From an uncultured Bacteroidota bacterium (GTDB taxonomy: Bacteria; Bacteroidota; Bacteroidia; AKYH767-A; OLB10), in the NCBI GenBank assembly GCA_903922455.1, contig CAIXTT010000230.1, positions 1-38,908 of the forward strand: a DNA stretch of 38,908 nt, written 5' to 3'. The notes under the pieces were generated by a model. That model made no database searches. It had not been told where the DNA came from and was given only the letters and a program-made list of their open reading frames with translations. Numbering within the stretch: the stretch's first letter is position 1; the number at the start of each line of letters is the position of its first letter. The position numbers and the translations under genes were made by a program. Positions 8,384 to 18,202 of this stretch are shown here, piece by piece.

Positions 8384-10291
8384 ATGTGCGGTATTAACGG
8401 AATATTTTACATGAACGGCAACTCACTTGCAAGTAGCAAGGAGCTGGTTCGTGCAATGAATACATCCATAGCACATCGTGGACCTGACGACGAAGGTATT
8501 TGGTCGTCAATGGATGACCGACTGTTTTTAGGTCACCGGAGATTGAGTATTATCGATCTTACCGCATCGGGACACCAACCTATGATCGACGAAATTGGAA
8601 ATGCAATCGTTTTCAATGGTGAAATTTACAATTACAAAGAATTAAGAGATGAACTGAGTAAAGGAATACATTTCAAAACGGGAAGTGATACAGAAGTCAT
8701 TTTAGAGTTATACAAACAACATGGACATGCTGCATTAAAGCAACTGAATGGCATGTTTGCATTTGCTTTTTGGAATCAACACAATGAAACTTTATTTTTA
8801 GCACGTGATCGTGCTGGCAAGAAGCCCTTGTATTATACTTTGCACGATGGCAAATTTGCATTTTCATCAGAGATTAAAGCATTACTTACCCTTCCGTGGA
8901 TAAAAGGGGTTCCCGATCAAGAAGCGCTCTATCATTTTCTCACATACAATCAACTTCCGGCTCCACTCACCATGTTTGAAGGCATTCATAAGCTGGATGC
9001 GGGAGAATGCATGACATTACACAAGGGGCATATCAAGATTGAGTCTTATTGGAATATAGAACCACACAGTTTCGAATCAAAATCAGAAAAAGAAATAAGT
9101 GACGAACTTTATCAACAATTAGAAAAAGCAGTAAACTATAGAATGGTAGCTGATGTACCTGTTGGAGCCTTTCTAAGCGGAGGTGTTGACTCCAGTGCTG
9201 TAGTCGCATTAATGAGAGCACAAAGCTCAGCAACAATTAAAACATTTGCAGTAGGTTTTGATGGACAGTCAAATTATGATGAAAAAATTTATGCTGACCA
9301 AGTATCAAAAATGTTCAACACGGAACATTTTGAAAAAAACATAAAACCTGAAGACATTGCGAATAGCTTACCACTCATCATAGACAGTTTTGATGAACCC
9401 ATGGCCGACGCGACTTGCATCCCCATTTATTTCATCTCCCAACTAGCACGTGAAAAGGGTGCCATCGTTGTACAAACAGGTGATGGGGCGGATGAATTAT
9501 TTTCAGGTTATAGGTCATGGATGAAATATCAAAAAATTTACCCTTGGTATCATATTTACAATAAATTTCCAGCGTTAGTTAAAAAGGGAATGGCCAGTAT
9601 TGTCAATGAAACCAACGACGAAGCTTCTGCCATTCGTGAAATTTTTTCTAGAGCAGCACGTGGCCAAGAATTATTTTGGGGAGGTGCGAAAGCCTTTAAA
9701 GAAAGTACAAAACGAAGTTTCTTAACTGCACCCTACTTAGCAAACATCGGAGATATAAATTCGTACTCAATCATACAGAAATACAAGAGCGATTTTATAC
9801 AACTCAAAGCAAAACATCCTTGGTTGACTGATACAGATTGGATGTGCTATTTGGGATTGAAATTTCAAATACCCTCGAAGTATTTATATCGAATGGATAA
9901 ATTAGGAATGGCGAACAGTATTGAAATCAGAAATCCTTTCCTAGATTACAATATGATTAATACCGCATTTTCCATTCACTCGAATTATAAAACCAAAAAT
10001 AAAGAACCAAAATATATTTTAAAGAAAAGTTTAGAACGGATCCTTCCTCCCGAAATTTTATATCGAAAGAAAATGGGATTCTGCGTACCCTTGCAAGAGT
10101 GGGCAGGAGAAATTATGCTAGATTATACAGAACAAAATCTCAAATCATTTACTCAAAATATTGAGCTATTCTCTGAAGCTGGATTGCATGCACAAATTCA
10201 AGCCATTCGCAAAGGAAACAAAGCATACACGAATCAACTATGGACCATCTACTTTTTGATGGCCTGGTTTAAAAAATGGATGTCGGCCTAA
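8384..10291 (+). CDS. asnB: Asparagine synthase (glutamine-hydrolysing)-type amidotransferase
   Basis: A 635-residue enzyme with both domains of class B asparagine synthases. It begins MCGINGIFY, with the nucleophilic Cys2 of the glutaminase domain, followed by HRGPDDEG and VFNGEIYNYKEL. The synthetase domain has the ATP pyrophosphatase loop LSGGVDSSAVV (about residue 263), then GDGADELFSGY and IRNPFLDYN. In general it forms an amide from glutamine nitrogen on an adenylated carboxylate. Inside a polysaccharide locus, homologues such as WbpS are thought to amidate uronic-acid residues, so that is the more likely role here than free asparagine synthesis. This is inferred from context. The stop shares a base with the next start (TAATG). 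Confidence 0.88.
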   Translation: MCGINGIFYMNGNSLASSKELVRAMNTSIAHRGPDDEGIWSSMDDRLFLGHRRLSIIDLTASGHQPMIDEIGNAIVFNGEIYNYKELRDELSKGIHFKTGSDTEVILELYKQHGHAALKQLNGMFAFAFWNQHNETLFLARDRAGKKPLYYTLHDGKFAFSSEIKALLTLPWIKGVPDQEALYHFLTYNQLPAPLTMFEGIHKLDAGECMTLHKGHIKIESYWNIEPHSFESKSEKEISDELYQQLEKAVNYRMVADVPVGAFLSGGVDSSAVVALMRAQSSATIKTFAVGFDGQSNYDEKIYADQVSKMFNTEHFEKNIKPEDIANSLPLIIDSFDEPMADATCIPIYFISQLAREKGAIVVQTGDGADELFSGYRSWMKYQKIYPWYHIYNKFPALVKKGMASIVNETNDEASAIREIFSRAARGQELFWGGAKAFKESTKRSFLTAPYLANIGDINSYSIIQKYKSDFIQLKAKHPWLTDTDWMCYLGLKFQIPSKYLYRMDKLGMANSIEIRNPFLDYNMINTAFSIHSNYKTKNKEPKYILKKSLERILPPEILYRKKMGFCVPLQEWAGEIMLDYTEQNLKSFTQNIELFSEAGLHAQIQAIRKGNKAYTNQLWTIYFLMAWFKKWMSA

Positions 10292-11418
10292 TGAAAAAAG
10301 TTATACTCATCACTAACATCCCAACTCCTTATCGCATACCGTTGTTCAACGAATTGAATAAACAGATGCTTCAAGAAGAGATGGAATTGCATGTGATTTT
10401 TTCGGAATCGGGCTATCAACGAAGGAAATTTGAAATTGACTTTTCTCAAATTCAATTTCCATATACCCTATTAAAGGGAGGAACCATTACATCAAACAAA
10501 AATGTTGAGAAAACATACTTCTTTTACAAAGGGCTTTGGAACGCACTTAATAAATTACAACCTAAAAATATTATTGTAGCAGGATTTTCCGCTGCAAGCA
10601 TCATTACGGCAAGTTGGTGCAGTCGAAATAAGAGCACATTCTCAATTTGGAGCGGTAGTATTGAAACTGAAACCAGGAATATTTCTTGGCTTCGAATTTT
10701 ACTTCGTCGACAACTTATAAAGCGAGCAAAATCTTTTATTGCGTATGGAACTTTAGCTGCAAAGTATCTGGTTAAGATGGGAGCAACTGAAGACAGAGTT
10801 CATATTGGGATAAACACGGTAGACACCAACTTCTTTGAACATGAAACTGCAAAAATTAAAAATAACAGTCAGGAAAAAAGAAAATTTACATTTACCTATT
10901 TAGGCTATCTAGTACCTCGTAAAAACGTTAACCTCGTATTGGAAGTCGCCTCGCTCCTACTAAAAGAAGGAAGCGACTTTAAGATTCAAATAATCGGCGA
11001 TGGGGAAAGTAAAAATAGTTTGGAATCATTGTCAATTCAATTAGGTTTAAAAGATCATATTGAATTTACGGGCTACAAACAAAGATCGGAAATACCATAT
11101 TATTTTTCGAATTCAAGCGCGCTTCTCTTTCAAAGTGATTTCGATATTTGGGGGTTGGTTTTAAATGAAGCCATGGCAGCGGGGTTGTGTTGTTTGGCTA
11201 CTATTCACGCTGGAGCTACTTTTGACTTAATAAAGGAAGGTGAAACTGGATTTATAATCGATTATAATGATCAAAAAAAGGTAGTTGATAAAATGAAATG
11301 GATGATCGATCATCCAAAGCAAGTAGAAGAAATCGGTAAAAATGCAGCGACTTATATCCATGAAAATGCTAATTTATCGGTTTCCGCAAAAGGATTTATT
11401 TTAGCACTTAAAAAATAG
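10291..11418 (+). CDS. Glycosyltransferase family 4-like
   Basis: A 375-residue GT-B protein. The start at 10291 is preferred because it gives the typical N terminus MKKVILITNIPTPYRIPLFN and a one-base TAATG overlap with asnB; an in-frame ATG at 10276 would add five residues inside asnB. The C-terminal domain begins with YLGYLVPRKNVNLVLEVA (about residue 204) and carries SDFDIWGLVLNEAMAAG (about 282-298), the E-x7-E donor-binding motif. The N-T-P-Y-R-x-P-L-F opening is frequent among polysaccharide glycosyltransferases. Specificity unknown. Confidence 0.85.
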   Translation: MKKVILITNIPTPYRIPLFNELNKQMLQEEMELHVIFSESGYQRRKFEIDFSQIQFPYTLLKGGTITSNKNVEKTYFFYKGLWNALNKLQPKNIIVAGFSAASIITASWCSRNKSTFSIWSGSIETETRNISWLRILLRRQLIKRAKSFIAYGTLAAKYLVKMGATEDRVHIGINTVDTNFFEHETAKIKNNSQEKRKFTFTYLGYLVPRKNVNLVLEVASLLLKEGSDFKIQIIGDGESKNSLESLSIQLGLKDHIEFTGYKQRSEIPYYFSNSSALLFQSDFDIWGLVLNEAMAAGLCCLATIHAGATFDLIKEGETGFIIDYNDQKKVVDKMKWMIDHPKQVEEIGKNAATYIHENANLSVSAKGFILALKK

Positions 11419-11422
11419 AAAA

Positions 11423-12691
11423 ATGAGTTTCAAACAATGGTGGGCATGGTATAAGGGTTCTCCGCTTTTCAAAAAGTGGTTTATCTTACTTATACTATTG
11501 CGTCCATTGATTGATAATTTTTATGAGTTAAAAGAAACCTCTGCTTTAGCTTCACCACTTTACATTGTAGGTATATTAACACCTGTATTAATATTACTAA
11601 GTACCCTTGCAGCTGGATTTCCAAAAGCTCCGCAAGCATTAGAATCGATTCCATTTAGAATTTGGGCCTTCCTCGTTGTATTTAACGCTGCTGCCTTTTG
11701 GTTTATTAACTTGAGCGTTGTAGCATTTGGTGATTTAATTAAATATACTACACCTGTATTATTGTTCTTTTATGCTCGAAGAATTGTACAATCCAAAGCT
11801 GATCTACATGGAATTCTAACTGCTTTCCTCGTTTCATGCATATTTCCGTTTACCGTATTCTTATATGAATCTTTTGTAAATCCAATTGCCATTGAATACA
11901 TTTCTCAAGGTCGCGGTGGCGGATCACGTATTCGAGGAGCCTATGCCGATGTAATGAATTACGCCATCTTCTTTATATTGTTCTTGCTTATCATGTCGTA
12001 TTATTTCGTGCAAAAACTTTATACTGTTGGTAATTACATCCAAGTTAAAACCTGGCATATTATATTAACTATATTCTTTGTCACCTATGGATTAACTCGA
12101 ATCAATCACGTTTCTTCTTGGGGAGTTTTCTTTGCATTAATTATCATCCTTCTCATTCACAATCTTAGAAATACTCGGGGGTTGCTGTTTGTGTTCGTGT
12201 TTATATTTATAATAGGAGCCTTCTTTGCGCAAGATTTATATATTGATCATATCGAACCACTCATTGGAAAAGAAATTTTGGTGGTTGAGGGAGAATCTGA
12301 TTCGGATCAAGCCTTTAATGGTCGCATGACCCGATGGGAAAAATACTTTGAAACGTGGGAGCAGATGCCGCCTATCAATCACTTCATTGGTATTACGACT
12401 GCAAATTTTAAAGAAACAGTAGTAATGATTGGTGGTGGAATGCACAGTGATTATGTTCGACAATTATTCATGACTGGCTTTATTGGATTATTTTTTTATA
12501 TCGTATTTCTTTTTTCAGTTTTATCAAGATGGGTACGTTTAGATATGCCTGAAAAATACTTGATTGCAGCCACTTCAGCGATGATGATACTTTGGTCGAT
12601 AACCACGGTACCCACCCTTTATGCTCCACTCCTCTATATAGTTTATCCGATTGTAGCTTTTGCTTTACTTCCAAAAAATCAACAAATCTGA
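11423..12691 (+). CDS. O-antigen polymerase/ligase-like membrane protein (Wzy/WaaL)
   Basis: A 422-residue polytopic membrane protein with about ten to eleven hydrophobic segments, for example YIVGILTPVLILLSTLAA, YAIFFILFLLIMSYYF and GLLFVFVFIFIIGAFFA. A hydrophilic loop between late helices (about residues 280-345) contains FNGRMTRWEKYFETW, GITTANF and MHSDYVRQL. That pattern of R near the loop start and H-S/N-D-Y before the last helices is characteristic of Wzy_C/O-antigen ligase proteins. It would polymerise repeat units, or ligate the glycan, on the periplasmic face. Sequence alone does not separate polymerase from ligase. Its TGA overlaps the next ATG (TGATG). Confidence 0.75.
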   Translation: MSFKQWWAWYKGSPLFKKWFILLILLRPLIDNFYELKETSALASPLYIVGILTPVLILLSTLAAGFPKAPQALESIPFRIWAFLVVFNAAAFWFINLSVVAFGDLIKYTTPVLLFFYARRIVQSKADLHGILTAFLVSCIFPFTVFLYESFVNPIAIEYISQGRGGGSRIRGAYADVMNYAIFFILFLLIMSYYFVQKLYTVGNYIQVKTWHIILTIFFVTYGLTRINHVSSWGVFFALIIILLIHNLRNTRGLLFVFVFIFIIGAFFAQDLYIDHIEPLIGKEILVVEGESDSDQAFNGRMTRWEKYFETWEQMPPINHFIGITTANFKETVVMIGGGMHSDYVRQLFMTGFIGLFFYIVFLFSVLSRWVRLDMPEKYLIAATSAMMILWSITTVPTLYAPLLYIVYPIVAFALLPKNQQI

Positions 12692-13797
12692 TGAACAACA
12701 AACCTACCGTTTGTATTTTTGGAAAACTACCTCCTCCCTATATGGGACCAGCTATTGCAACACAAATACTACTGCAATCCAGACTTAAAAACAATTTCAA
12801 TTTAGTTCACATTGATACAAAAATCAATGAAGATCTAAAAAGTATGGGAAGTTGGAATATTAAAAAAGTCATTAAAAATATTGGAATATATTATAAAATT
12901 GTAAAGACGGGGATCCATACAAAGCCTAACTTAGTTCTAATACCTATTAGTCAAAGTACGGTTGGATTTATAAAAGATTCATTTTACATTATACTTAGCA
13001 AATTTTTTTGCAAAAAAATAGTATTACATCTTCGAGGAAGTGAATTTAAAATTTGGATGGATCGTTCCTCCCTTTTTACTCGATTTTATGTGAAGTTAAT
13101 ATTTAACTTATGTGCAGGTGTAATTGTATTAGGAAGTAACTTGCGCTATTTATTTGAAGGATTTTTTTCTGAAGTTCAAATTTTTGTTGCTCCCAATGGA
13201 GGAGATTATGACATTCCAGATCGAACTTTACCTGCTTCCACCACCACTCATCTACTCTACCTAGGGAATTTGCAATCGTCGAAGGGTATTGAAGATGTAA
13301 TTGAAGCAATTCGATTACTTCCAAATGAAATTAGAAAGAAAATTTCTCTAAATGTTTTAGGCGGATGGAGAGATGAAAAAACCAAACAACGATGTTTAGA
13401 TAAAATCCATCAGAATCACCTTCCCATTACCATCCATTCGCCAGATAAAAGCAATCAGAAACTTCAGATGATGAGCAATGCAGATATCTTTGTTTTCCCA
13501 CCCAGAGCGCCGGAAGGACATCCCTGGGTAATAGTGGAAGCGATGGCTGCAGGACTCCCCATTATCAGCACTGATAGGGGTGCCATTGTTGAATCGGTGA
13601 AACATGAAGAGAACGGGTTCATTGTACCTTTAGGTGATCCTCAAGCAATTGCAAAGCATATTCAGGAACTCATTAATTTTCCAGAAAAAAGGCAACGAAT
13701 GGGACAAAATTCTCGTAAACACTATTTGACTAATTTTACAGAGGCTGCCATGGCGGAAAATTTGACACAGATTTTCCAAAATATAATGAAAAATTAA
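12691..13797 (+). CDS. Glycosyltransferase family 4-like
   Basis: A 368-residue GT-B protein. The start at 12691 is chosen because it gives MNNKPTVCIFGKLPPPYMGP and a TGATG coupling with the upstream membrane protein. The longer frame from 12592 would add 33 low-quality residues lying within that gene. The acceptor loop is PPPYMGPAIATQ. The donor domain begins LLYLGNLQSSKGIEDVIEAI (about residue 188) and includes PRAPEGHPWVIVEAMAAG (about 271-288). It probably adds a sugar during repeat-unit assembly. It stops one base before the oxidoreductase ATG. Confidence 0.85.
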   Translation: MNNKPTVCIFGKLPPPYMGPAIATQILLQSRLKNNFNLVHIDTKINEDLKSMGSWNIKKVIKNIGIYYKIVKTGIHTKPNLVLIPISQSTVGFIKDSFYIILSKFFCKKIVLHLRGSEFKIWMDRSSLFTRFYVKLIFNLCAGVIVLGSNLRYLFEGFFSEVQIFVAPNGGDYDIPDRTLPASTTTHLLYLGNLQSSKGIEDVIEAIRLLPNEIRKKISLNVLGGWRDEKTKQRCLDKIHQNHLPITIHSPDKSNQKLQMMSNADIFVFPPRAPEGHPWVIVEAMAAGLPIISTDRGAIVESVKHEENGFIVPLGDPQAIAKHIQELINFPEKRQRMGQNSRKHYLTNFTEAAMAENLTQIFQNIMKN

Positions 13798-13798
13798 G

Positions 13799-15937
13799 AT
13801 GGAACAACTTACACAAAACTTAAAAGACGGACATATGCAATTGCTAGAAGTTCCGTTTCCTGCATTAGGGTCGGGACAAGTTTTGGTGCGGAATCATTTT
13901 TCATTGATTAGTGCTGGCACAGAAGGAAAGACAGTGAAAGATGCCCGACTCGGATATATTGGAAAAGCTCGTGCTCGAAAAGAAGAAGTAAAAAAAGTTA
14001 TTCAAACGGCAAAGACAATTGGAATTAAAGAAACCTATCGTTTAGTTATGAATAAATTGGATGCGCCAAGTGCCTTGGGCTATAGCTGTGCAGGAGAAAT
14101 CATTGCTGTAGCAGAAGACGTTAGTGAATTTAAAATAGGAGATTTAGTAGCCTGCGGAGGCAGTAATGCAGTGCATGCTGAAGTGGTTGCTATACCTGTT
14201 AATTTATGCGTTCGATTACATGCAGATGCATCGCTTCAACATTCCGCATTTACTACTTTAGGTGCGATTGCACTTCAAGGAATTCGTCAAGCTGATTTGC
14301 GTCTTGGTGAAAACTGTGTTGTCATTGGATTAGGACTAGTAGGACAAATTACGTTACAGCTTCTACGTGCATCGGGTGTAAATGCAATCGGAATTGATAT
14401 TGATTCTTCTCAAGTTGACTTAGCAAAACGAAATGGATTTCCAAATACATTTGTAAGAAACGAAACGCAGTTAGAGACGGCAATACTACAACTGACGTCT
14501 GGACATGGTGCTGATGCGGTTATCATCGCTGCTTCTGCATCCTCGCTCGACCCTATTGATTTAGCTGGAACATTATGTCGAAGAAAGGGTAAAGTAATTG
14601 TAGTAGGTGCTGTTCCTACAGGATTCACTCGCAAAAATTATTATATCAAGGAACTCGAATTGAAAATGTCGTGTTCGTATGGCCCTGGTCGTTATGACAA
14701 CGAATACGAAGAGCAAGGAATGGATTATCCTTATGCTTATGTGAGATGGACGGAGAACCGTAATATGGAGACATTTGCTGAACTCATTTATACCAAAAAA
14801 ATCAATATCGATTCATTGCTTAGCCATGTTTTCACTTTTGATGAAGCAAAAAAAGCTTATGATTTGATTATTGAAAAATCAGAACCATTTACAGGCATCT
14901 TGCTAAAATATAATTTAGAAAATACTTTAAAAAATTCAATATCCTTACGAAAAGAAGTATACAATGCTTCGGAACAAGTTTGTGTAGGGATGATTGGGGC
15001 GGGTTCCTTTGGACAAAACTTCATTCTTCCTGCTATAAAAGATAAAGTTACTTTAAAAGGTATCGCAACTGCCCGACCTAATTCCGCCCGAAACGTTGGC
15101 GATAAATTTGGATTTGGATTTTGTACGGGGGATGCATCAGAAATTGTAAACGATACCGCCATCAACACTTTATTTATTGCCACCCGACATGATAGTCATG
15201 GGAAATATGTGTTAGCTGGATTAAATAAAAGTAAAAACGTATTTACCGAAAAACCTCTTTGCATTCATCGTGAAGAATTAGAAGAAATAAGAAAAGCACA
15301 TTCAACCAGCGATTGTCGATTGATGGTTGGATTTAATCGGAGATTTGCTCCGATGAGTATTTTGGTAAAACAAAAATTAAATGTTACTGCTCCCATTGCC
15401 ATCTTGATGCGAATTAATGCAGGTGTAGTTGCTAAAGATCATTGGATTCATGATCCTAAAGTAGGCGGAGGTAGAATTAAAGGCGAAGTTTGTCATTTCA
15501 TTGATTATGCAGCTTATTTAGCCGATAGTAAAATTGCTGAAGTTTCTGCTGTAGCCATGAGCGATTCCATCGGATTAGGAGATACCTTAAGTGTCACATT
15601 AAAAATGGAAAATGGAAGCATTGCTACCATTGCCTATTTCTCAAATGGAAACAAAGAAGTTAGTAAAGAATATATTGAAATTTATAACGGCGGATTGATT
15701 GCGAAGATTGATGATTTCAAAGAATTAACCATATCCGATTCAAAGGGAACTAAAAAATCAAATAGTAACCAAGATAAAGGGCATAAATTAGAATTGGAAG
15801 CATTTATTCAATCCATCAAAGCCGGAAACGCCTCTCCTATTTCTTTTGATACACTTTATAATTCGACCTTGGCTACCTTTGCTGTCGTTGATTCCATCTC
15901 CCAAAACGGTAAAAACATTTCTCTTAACACGTTATGA
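13799..15937 (+). CDS. Bi-domain oxidoreductase: zinc-less MDR fused to Gfo/Idh/MocA
   Basis: A 712-residue fusion. Residues 1-360 form a medium-chain dehydrogenase domain: GYSCAGEIIAV in place of the usual G-H-E, a nucleotide-binding turn in VVIGLGLVGQITLQLLRASG (about 178-197), and a first lobe reading SLISAGTEGK where zinc-dependent enzymes have C-G-x-D. The catalytic zinc ligands are therefore absent. Residues 390-712 form a Gfo/Idh/MocA domain with a second dinucleotide fold GMIGAGSFGQNF, the TEKPL motif, MVGFNRRFAP and GGGRIKGEVCHFIDY. Such two-domain enzymes recur in glycan loci and are presumed to oxidise or epimerise a sugar nucleotide or glycan-bound sugar. Its last four bases overlap the next gene (ATGA). 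Confidence 0.82.
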   Translation: MEQLTQNLKDGHMQLLEVPFPALGSGQVLVRNHFSLISAGTEGKTVKDARLGYIGKARARKEEVKKVIQTAKTIGIKETYRLVMNKLDAPSALGYSCAGEIIAVAEDVSEFKIGDLVACGGSNAVHAEVVAIPVNLCVRLHADASLQHSAFTTLGAIALQGIRQADLRLGENCVVIGLGLVGQITLQLLRASGVNAIGIDIDSSQVDLAKRNGFPNTFVRNETQLETAILQLTSGHGADAVIIAASASSLDPIDLAGTLCRRKGKVIVVGAVPTGFTRKNYYIKELELKMSCSYGPGRYDNEYEEQGMDYPYAYVRWTENRNMETFAELIYTKKINIDSLLSHVFTFDEAKKAYDLIIEKSEPFTGILLKYNLENTLKNSISLRKEVYNASEQVCVGMIGAGSFGQNFILPAIKDKVTLKGIATARPNSARNVGDKFGFGFCTGDASEIVNDTAINTLFIATRHDSHGKYVLAGLNKSKNVFTEKPLCIHREELEEIRKAHSTSDCRLMVGFNRRFAPMSILVKQKLNVTAPIAILMRINAGVVAKDHWIHDPKVGGGRIKGEVCHFIDYAAYLADSKIAEVSAVAMSDSIGLGDTLSVTLKMENGSIATIAYFSNGNKEVSKEYIEIYNGGLIAKIDDFKELTISDSKGTKKSNSNQDKGHKLELEAFIQSIKAGNASPISFDTLYNSTLATFAVVDSISQNGKNISLNTL

Positions 15938-17085
15938 CTCCCGATGAGAAAATCATTCAGTCGATAACGCTACTAAAGACATTTATCGAAAACGAACATT
16001 ATAAAGGATATGATCCATACGACGGGCTTACCTCTCCTCTATTTCGTCTTCCATTATTAAAATCAAATCATAAACTTCGCTTTTTATCTCAGCAATTTGT
16101 AAAACGATTTCCGATAAACCTTCGTCCACTTTTGGGAATTCAGAAAAGACTTAATCCAGTTACCATCGGACTTGTGATTCAAGGTTATGTTCAAATGACC
16201 ACACCATCCAATTCCAAAACGAATCAGAAAATAATTCTCGAGTTAATTCAAGAGCTTCAAAAACTAATTCCATCAGGCTATACTGGTGCTTGTTGGGGTT
16301 ATGATTTTCCTTGGGAAGCACGCTATGCATCCATTCCAGCATATCAGCCTACACTCGTAGCAACTGGAATTATCAGTAATGCACTTTACTTAGCTTGGAA
16401 AAAATTAGGAATTGTTGAAGCAAAAGAATTAATTGTACAATGTTGTACCTTTACAGAAAAACATATTCATCGTTCCATAGAATCAGATGGAAGTTTTTGT
16501 TTTTCATATTCACCTTTCGACAATGAAAAAGTTTTTAATGCCAGTATGAAAGGAGCGCGATTAATGGCGCAAGGTTTTGAAATCACTGGAAATCAAGAAT
16601 GGAATTACATGTCAAAAAACGCAGTAGCTTATGTGATGAAATTTCAACGAGATGATGGAGCTTGGATCTATTCACAACGCCAAACTGGAGCTTGGATTGA
16701 TAATTACCATACAGGATATATTCTTGATTGTTTAGATGAATACCAAAATTGCACGGACGACACCACTTGGAGTTTAAACTTAAATAAAGGAATACACTTT
16801 TACACAAGTACGTTCATCTTAGATAGTGGCCAAGCAAAATTTTACGATAAAAACCAATGGCCTGCAGATTGTACAGCAGCTGGACAAACATTATTAAGTC
16901 TGAGCCGATTTGGTTATCGCGACTTAGCCAAGAAAGTAGCTATATGGAATATTGAAAATATGCAACACAAAAAGGGATATTTCTTTTTTCGAAAGTATAA
17001 ATACAAAACAAATACTTCCAATTTCATGAGATGGTCGAACGCTTGGATGTTTGCTGGTTTGACAACATTAAATATTACAAAATAG
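15934..17085 (+). CDS. Alpha/alpha-toroid protein of unknown function
   Basis: A 383-residue protein without signal peptide or membrane helix. Repeated helical hairpins, with tryptophan- and glycine-rich turns such as SGYTGACWGYDFPW, QRDDGAWIYSQRQTGAW and DNYHTGYILDCLDEY, indicate an (alpha/alpha) barrel like those of uronyl hydrolases, AGE epimerases and terpene cyclases. The Q-x-x-D-G-x-W turns recall QW repeats. I recall database homologues labelled delta-aminolevulinic acid dehydratase, a name nothing here supports. Coupling by ATGA overlap to the bi-domain oxidoreductase, whose homologues often precede heparinase II/III-like genes, suggests it acts on the same sugar or glycan, for example as an epimerase or lyase. 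No catalytic residues can be assigned. Confidence 0.55.
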   Translation: MTPDEKIIQSITLLKTFIENEHYKGYDPYDGLTSPLFRLPLLKSNHKLRFLSQQFVKRFPINLRPLLGIQKRLNPVTIGLVIQGYVQMTTPSNSKTNQKIILELIQELQKLIPSGYTGACWGYDFPWEARYASIPAYQPTLVATGIISNALYLAWKKLGIVEAKELIVQCCTFTEKHIHRSIESDGSFCFSYSPFDNEKVFNASMKGARLMAQGFEITGNQEWNYMSKNAVAYVMKFQRDDGAWIYSQRQTGAWIDNYHTGYILDCLDEYQNCTDDTTWSLNLNKGIHFYTSTFILDSGQAKFYDKNQWPADCTAAGQTLLSLSRFGYRDLAKKVAIWNIENMQHKKGYFFFRKYKYKTNTSNFMRWSNAWMFAGLTTLNITK

Positions 17086-17089
17086 AAAA

Positions 17090-18202
17090 ATGAAATACTT
17101 GTTTTACTTGGCACATCCGGCCCATTTTCATCTCTTCAAAAATACCATGCGTATTTTGAAGGAGAATGGTCATACGGTGTTGGTGACTAGCAAAACGAAG
17201 GATGTTTTAACGAAATTACTTCAGGAAAGCAACATTGAATTTATCAACATAGTTGAAGAGGAAAGAAAAGATTCTAGAATTGGAATTCTCAATTCCTTTA
17301 TAAAAAGAACTCTTGCACATTGGAAGATTGTTCGGAGTTTCAAACCTGATTTATTTATTTCAACATCTGCAGAATTTGCTCCCTTCGCAAAATTACTCGG
17401 CATCAAATCGATTGGAGTCTTTGAAGACGACCTAGAAATATTTCCAATATACAGCAAAGTATTTGTTCCTTTCTTAGCACATCAACTTTGTCCTGAGTCG
17501 TGTAGTGCAGCACAATGGAACAATCACCCGAAAACAATAAAATACAAGGGCAATCATGAACTTGCCTATCTAAGACCTAACTATTTCACTCCTGATTATA
17601 AAAAAGTAGAAGAAATTTTTGAAAAGAATAAATTAAATTTCTTCATTCGATTTGCAAAACTAGCGGCATGGCATGACGAAAATAAGAAAGGAATAACCGA
17701 TCAATTGGCTCAATCCATTATTGAACTACTTAAACCGTATGGCAAAATTCATATCTCATCTGAAAGAGAACTTTCTCCCTCTTTGGAGGCCTACCGTATT
17801 AAAGCGAAAGCATCCGATATTTTAGATGTATTGTATTTTGCAGATTTATACTTAGGAGATAGTCAAACGATGACTGCTGAAGCAGCAGTTTTAGGGACAC
17901 CCAGCATTCGATTTAACGATTTTGTTGGAAAGCTTGGTTATTTAGAAGAATTAGAAAACCCCTATGGACTTACCTTTGGAATACCCACAGATCAGCCTCA
18001 AAAATTACTGCAAAAAATTGAAGAAATTGTAAAAACACCCCATTTAAAAACTACTTGGCAAAAGAAGAGAGAACATTTTTTGGAAGAGACGATTGATCCA
18101 ACGAGATTATTTGTTTGGTTCTTTGAAAATTATCCAACGAGTGCCAAAGAATTAAATAAAAACCCATCTGCACAAGAAAGATTCAGAGACTATGCCACGT
18201 GA
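17090..18202 (+). CDS. DUF354 family protein, GT-B/epimerase-like
   Basis: A 370-residue protein opening MKYLFYLAHPAHFHLFKNTM, followed by LKENGHTVLVTSKTKDVLTK. This is the characteristic N terminus of the DUF354 family, which has a GT-B fold related to UDP-GlcNAc 2-epimerase and MurG. The C-terminal half holds YLGDSQTMTAEAAVLGTPSI (about residues 258-277), the equivalent of the nucleotide-sugar contact region. It may be a glycosyltransferase or a sugar-nucleotide epimerase of the pathway. It overlaps the following deacetylase-like gene by 11 bases. Confidence 0.7.
   Translation: MKYLFYLAHPAHFHLFKNTMRILKENGHTVLVTSKTKDVLTKLLQESNIEFINIVEEERKDSRIGILNSFIKRTLAHWKIVRSFKPDLFISTSAEFAPFAKLLGIKSIGVFEDDLEIFPIYSKVFVPFLAHQLCPESCSAAQWNNHPKTIKYKGNHELAYLRPNYFTPDYKKVEEIFEKNKLNFFIRFAKLAAWHDENKKGITDQLAQSIIELLKPYGKIHISSERELSPSLEAYRIKAKASDILDVLYFADLYLGDSQTMTAEAAVLGTPSIRFNDFVGKLGYLEELENPYGLTFGIPTDQPQKLLQKIEEIVKTPHLKTTWQKKREHFLEETIDPTRLFVWFFENYPTSAKELNKNPSAQERFRDYAT

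Noticed and set aside
12592-12690. Upstream extension of the glycosyltransferase frame
   Set aside because: The extra 33 residues overlap the membrane-protein gene and have no glycosyltransferase character; the ATG at 12691 has the normal N terminus and TGATG coupling.
14857-15183. 108-codon antisense open frame in the oxidoreductase gene
   Set aside because: It is a shadow of conserved Gfo/Idh/MocA codons on the plus strand.
15934-17085. Delta-aminolevulinic acid dehydratase
   Set aside because: This label is used for some homologues, but no zinc or lysine active-site motif of HemB is present and the fold looks like an alpha/alpha toroid.
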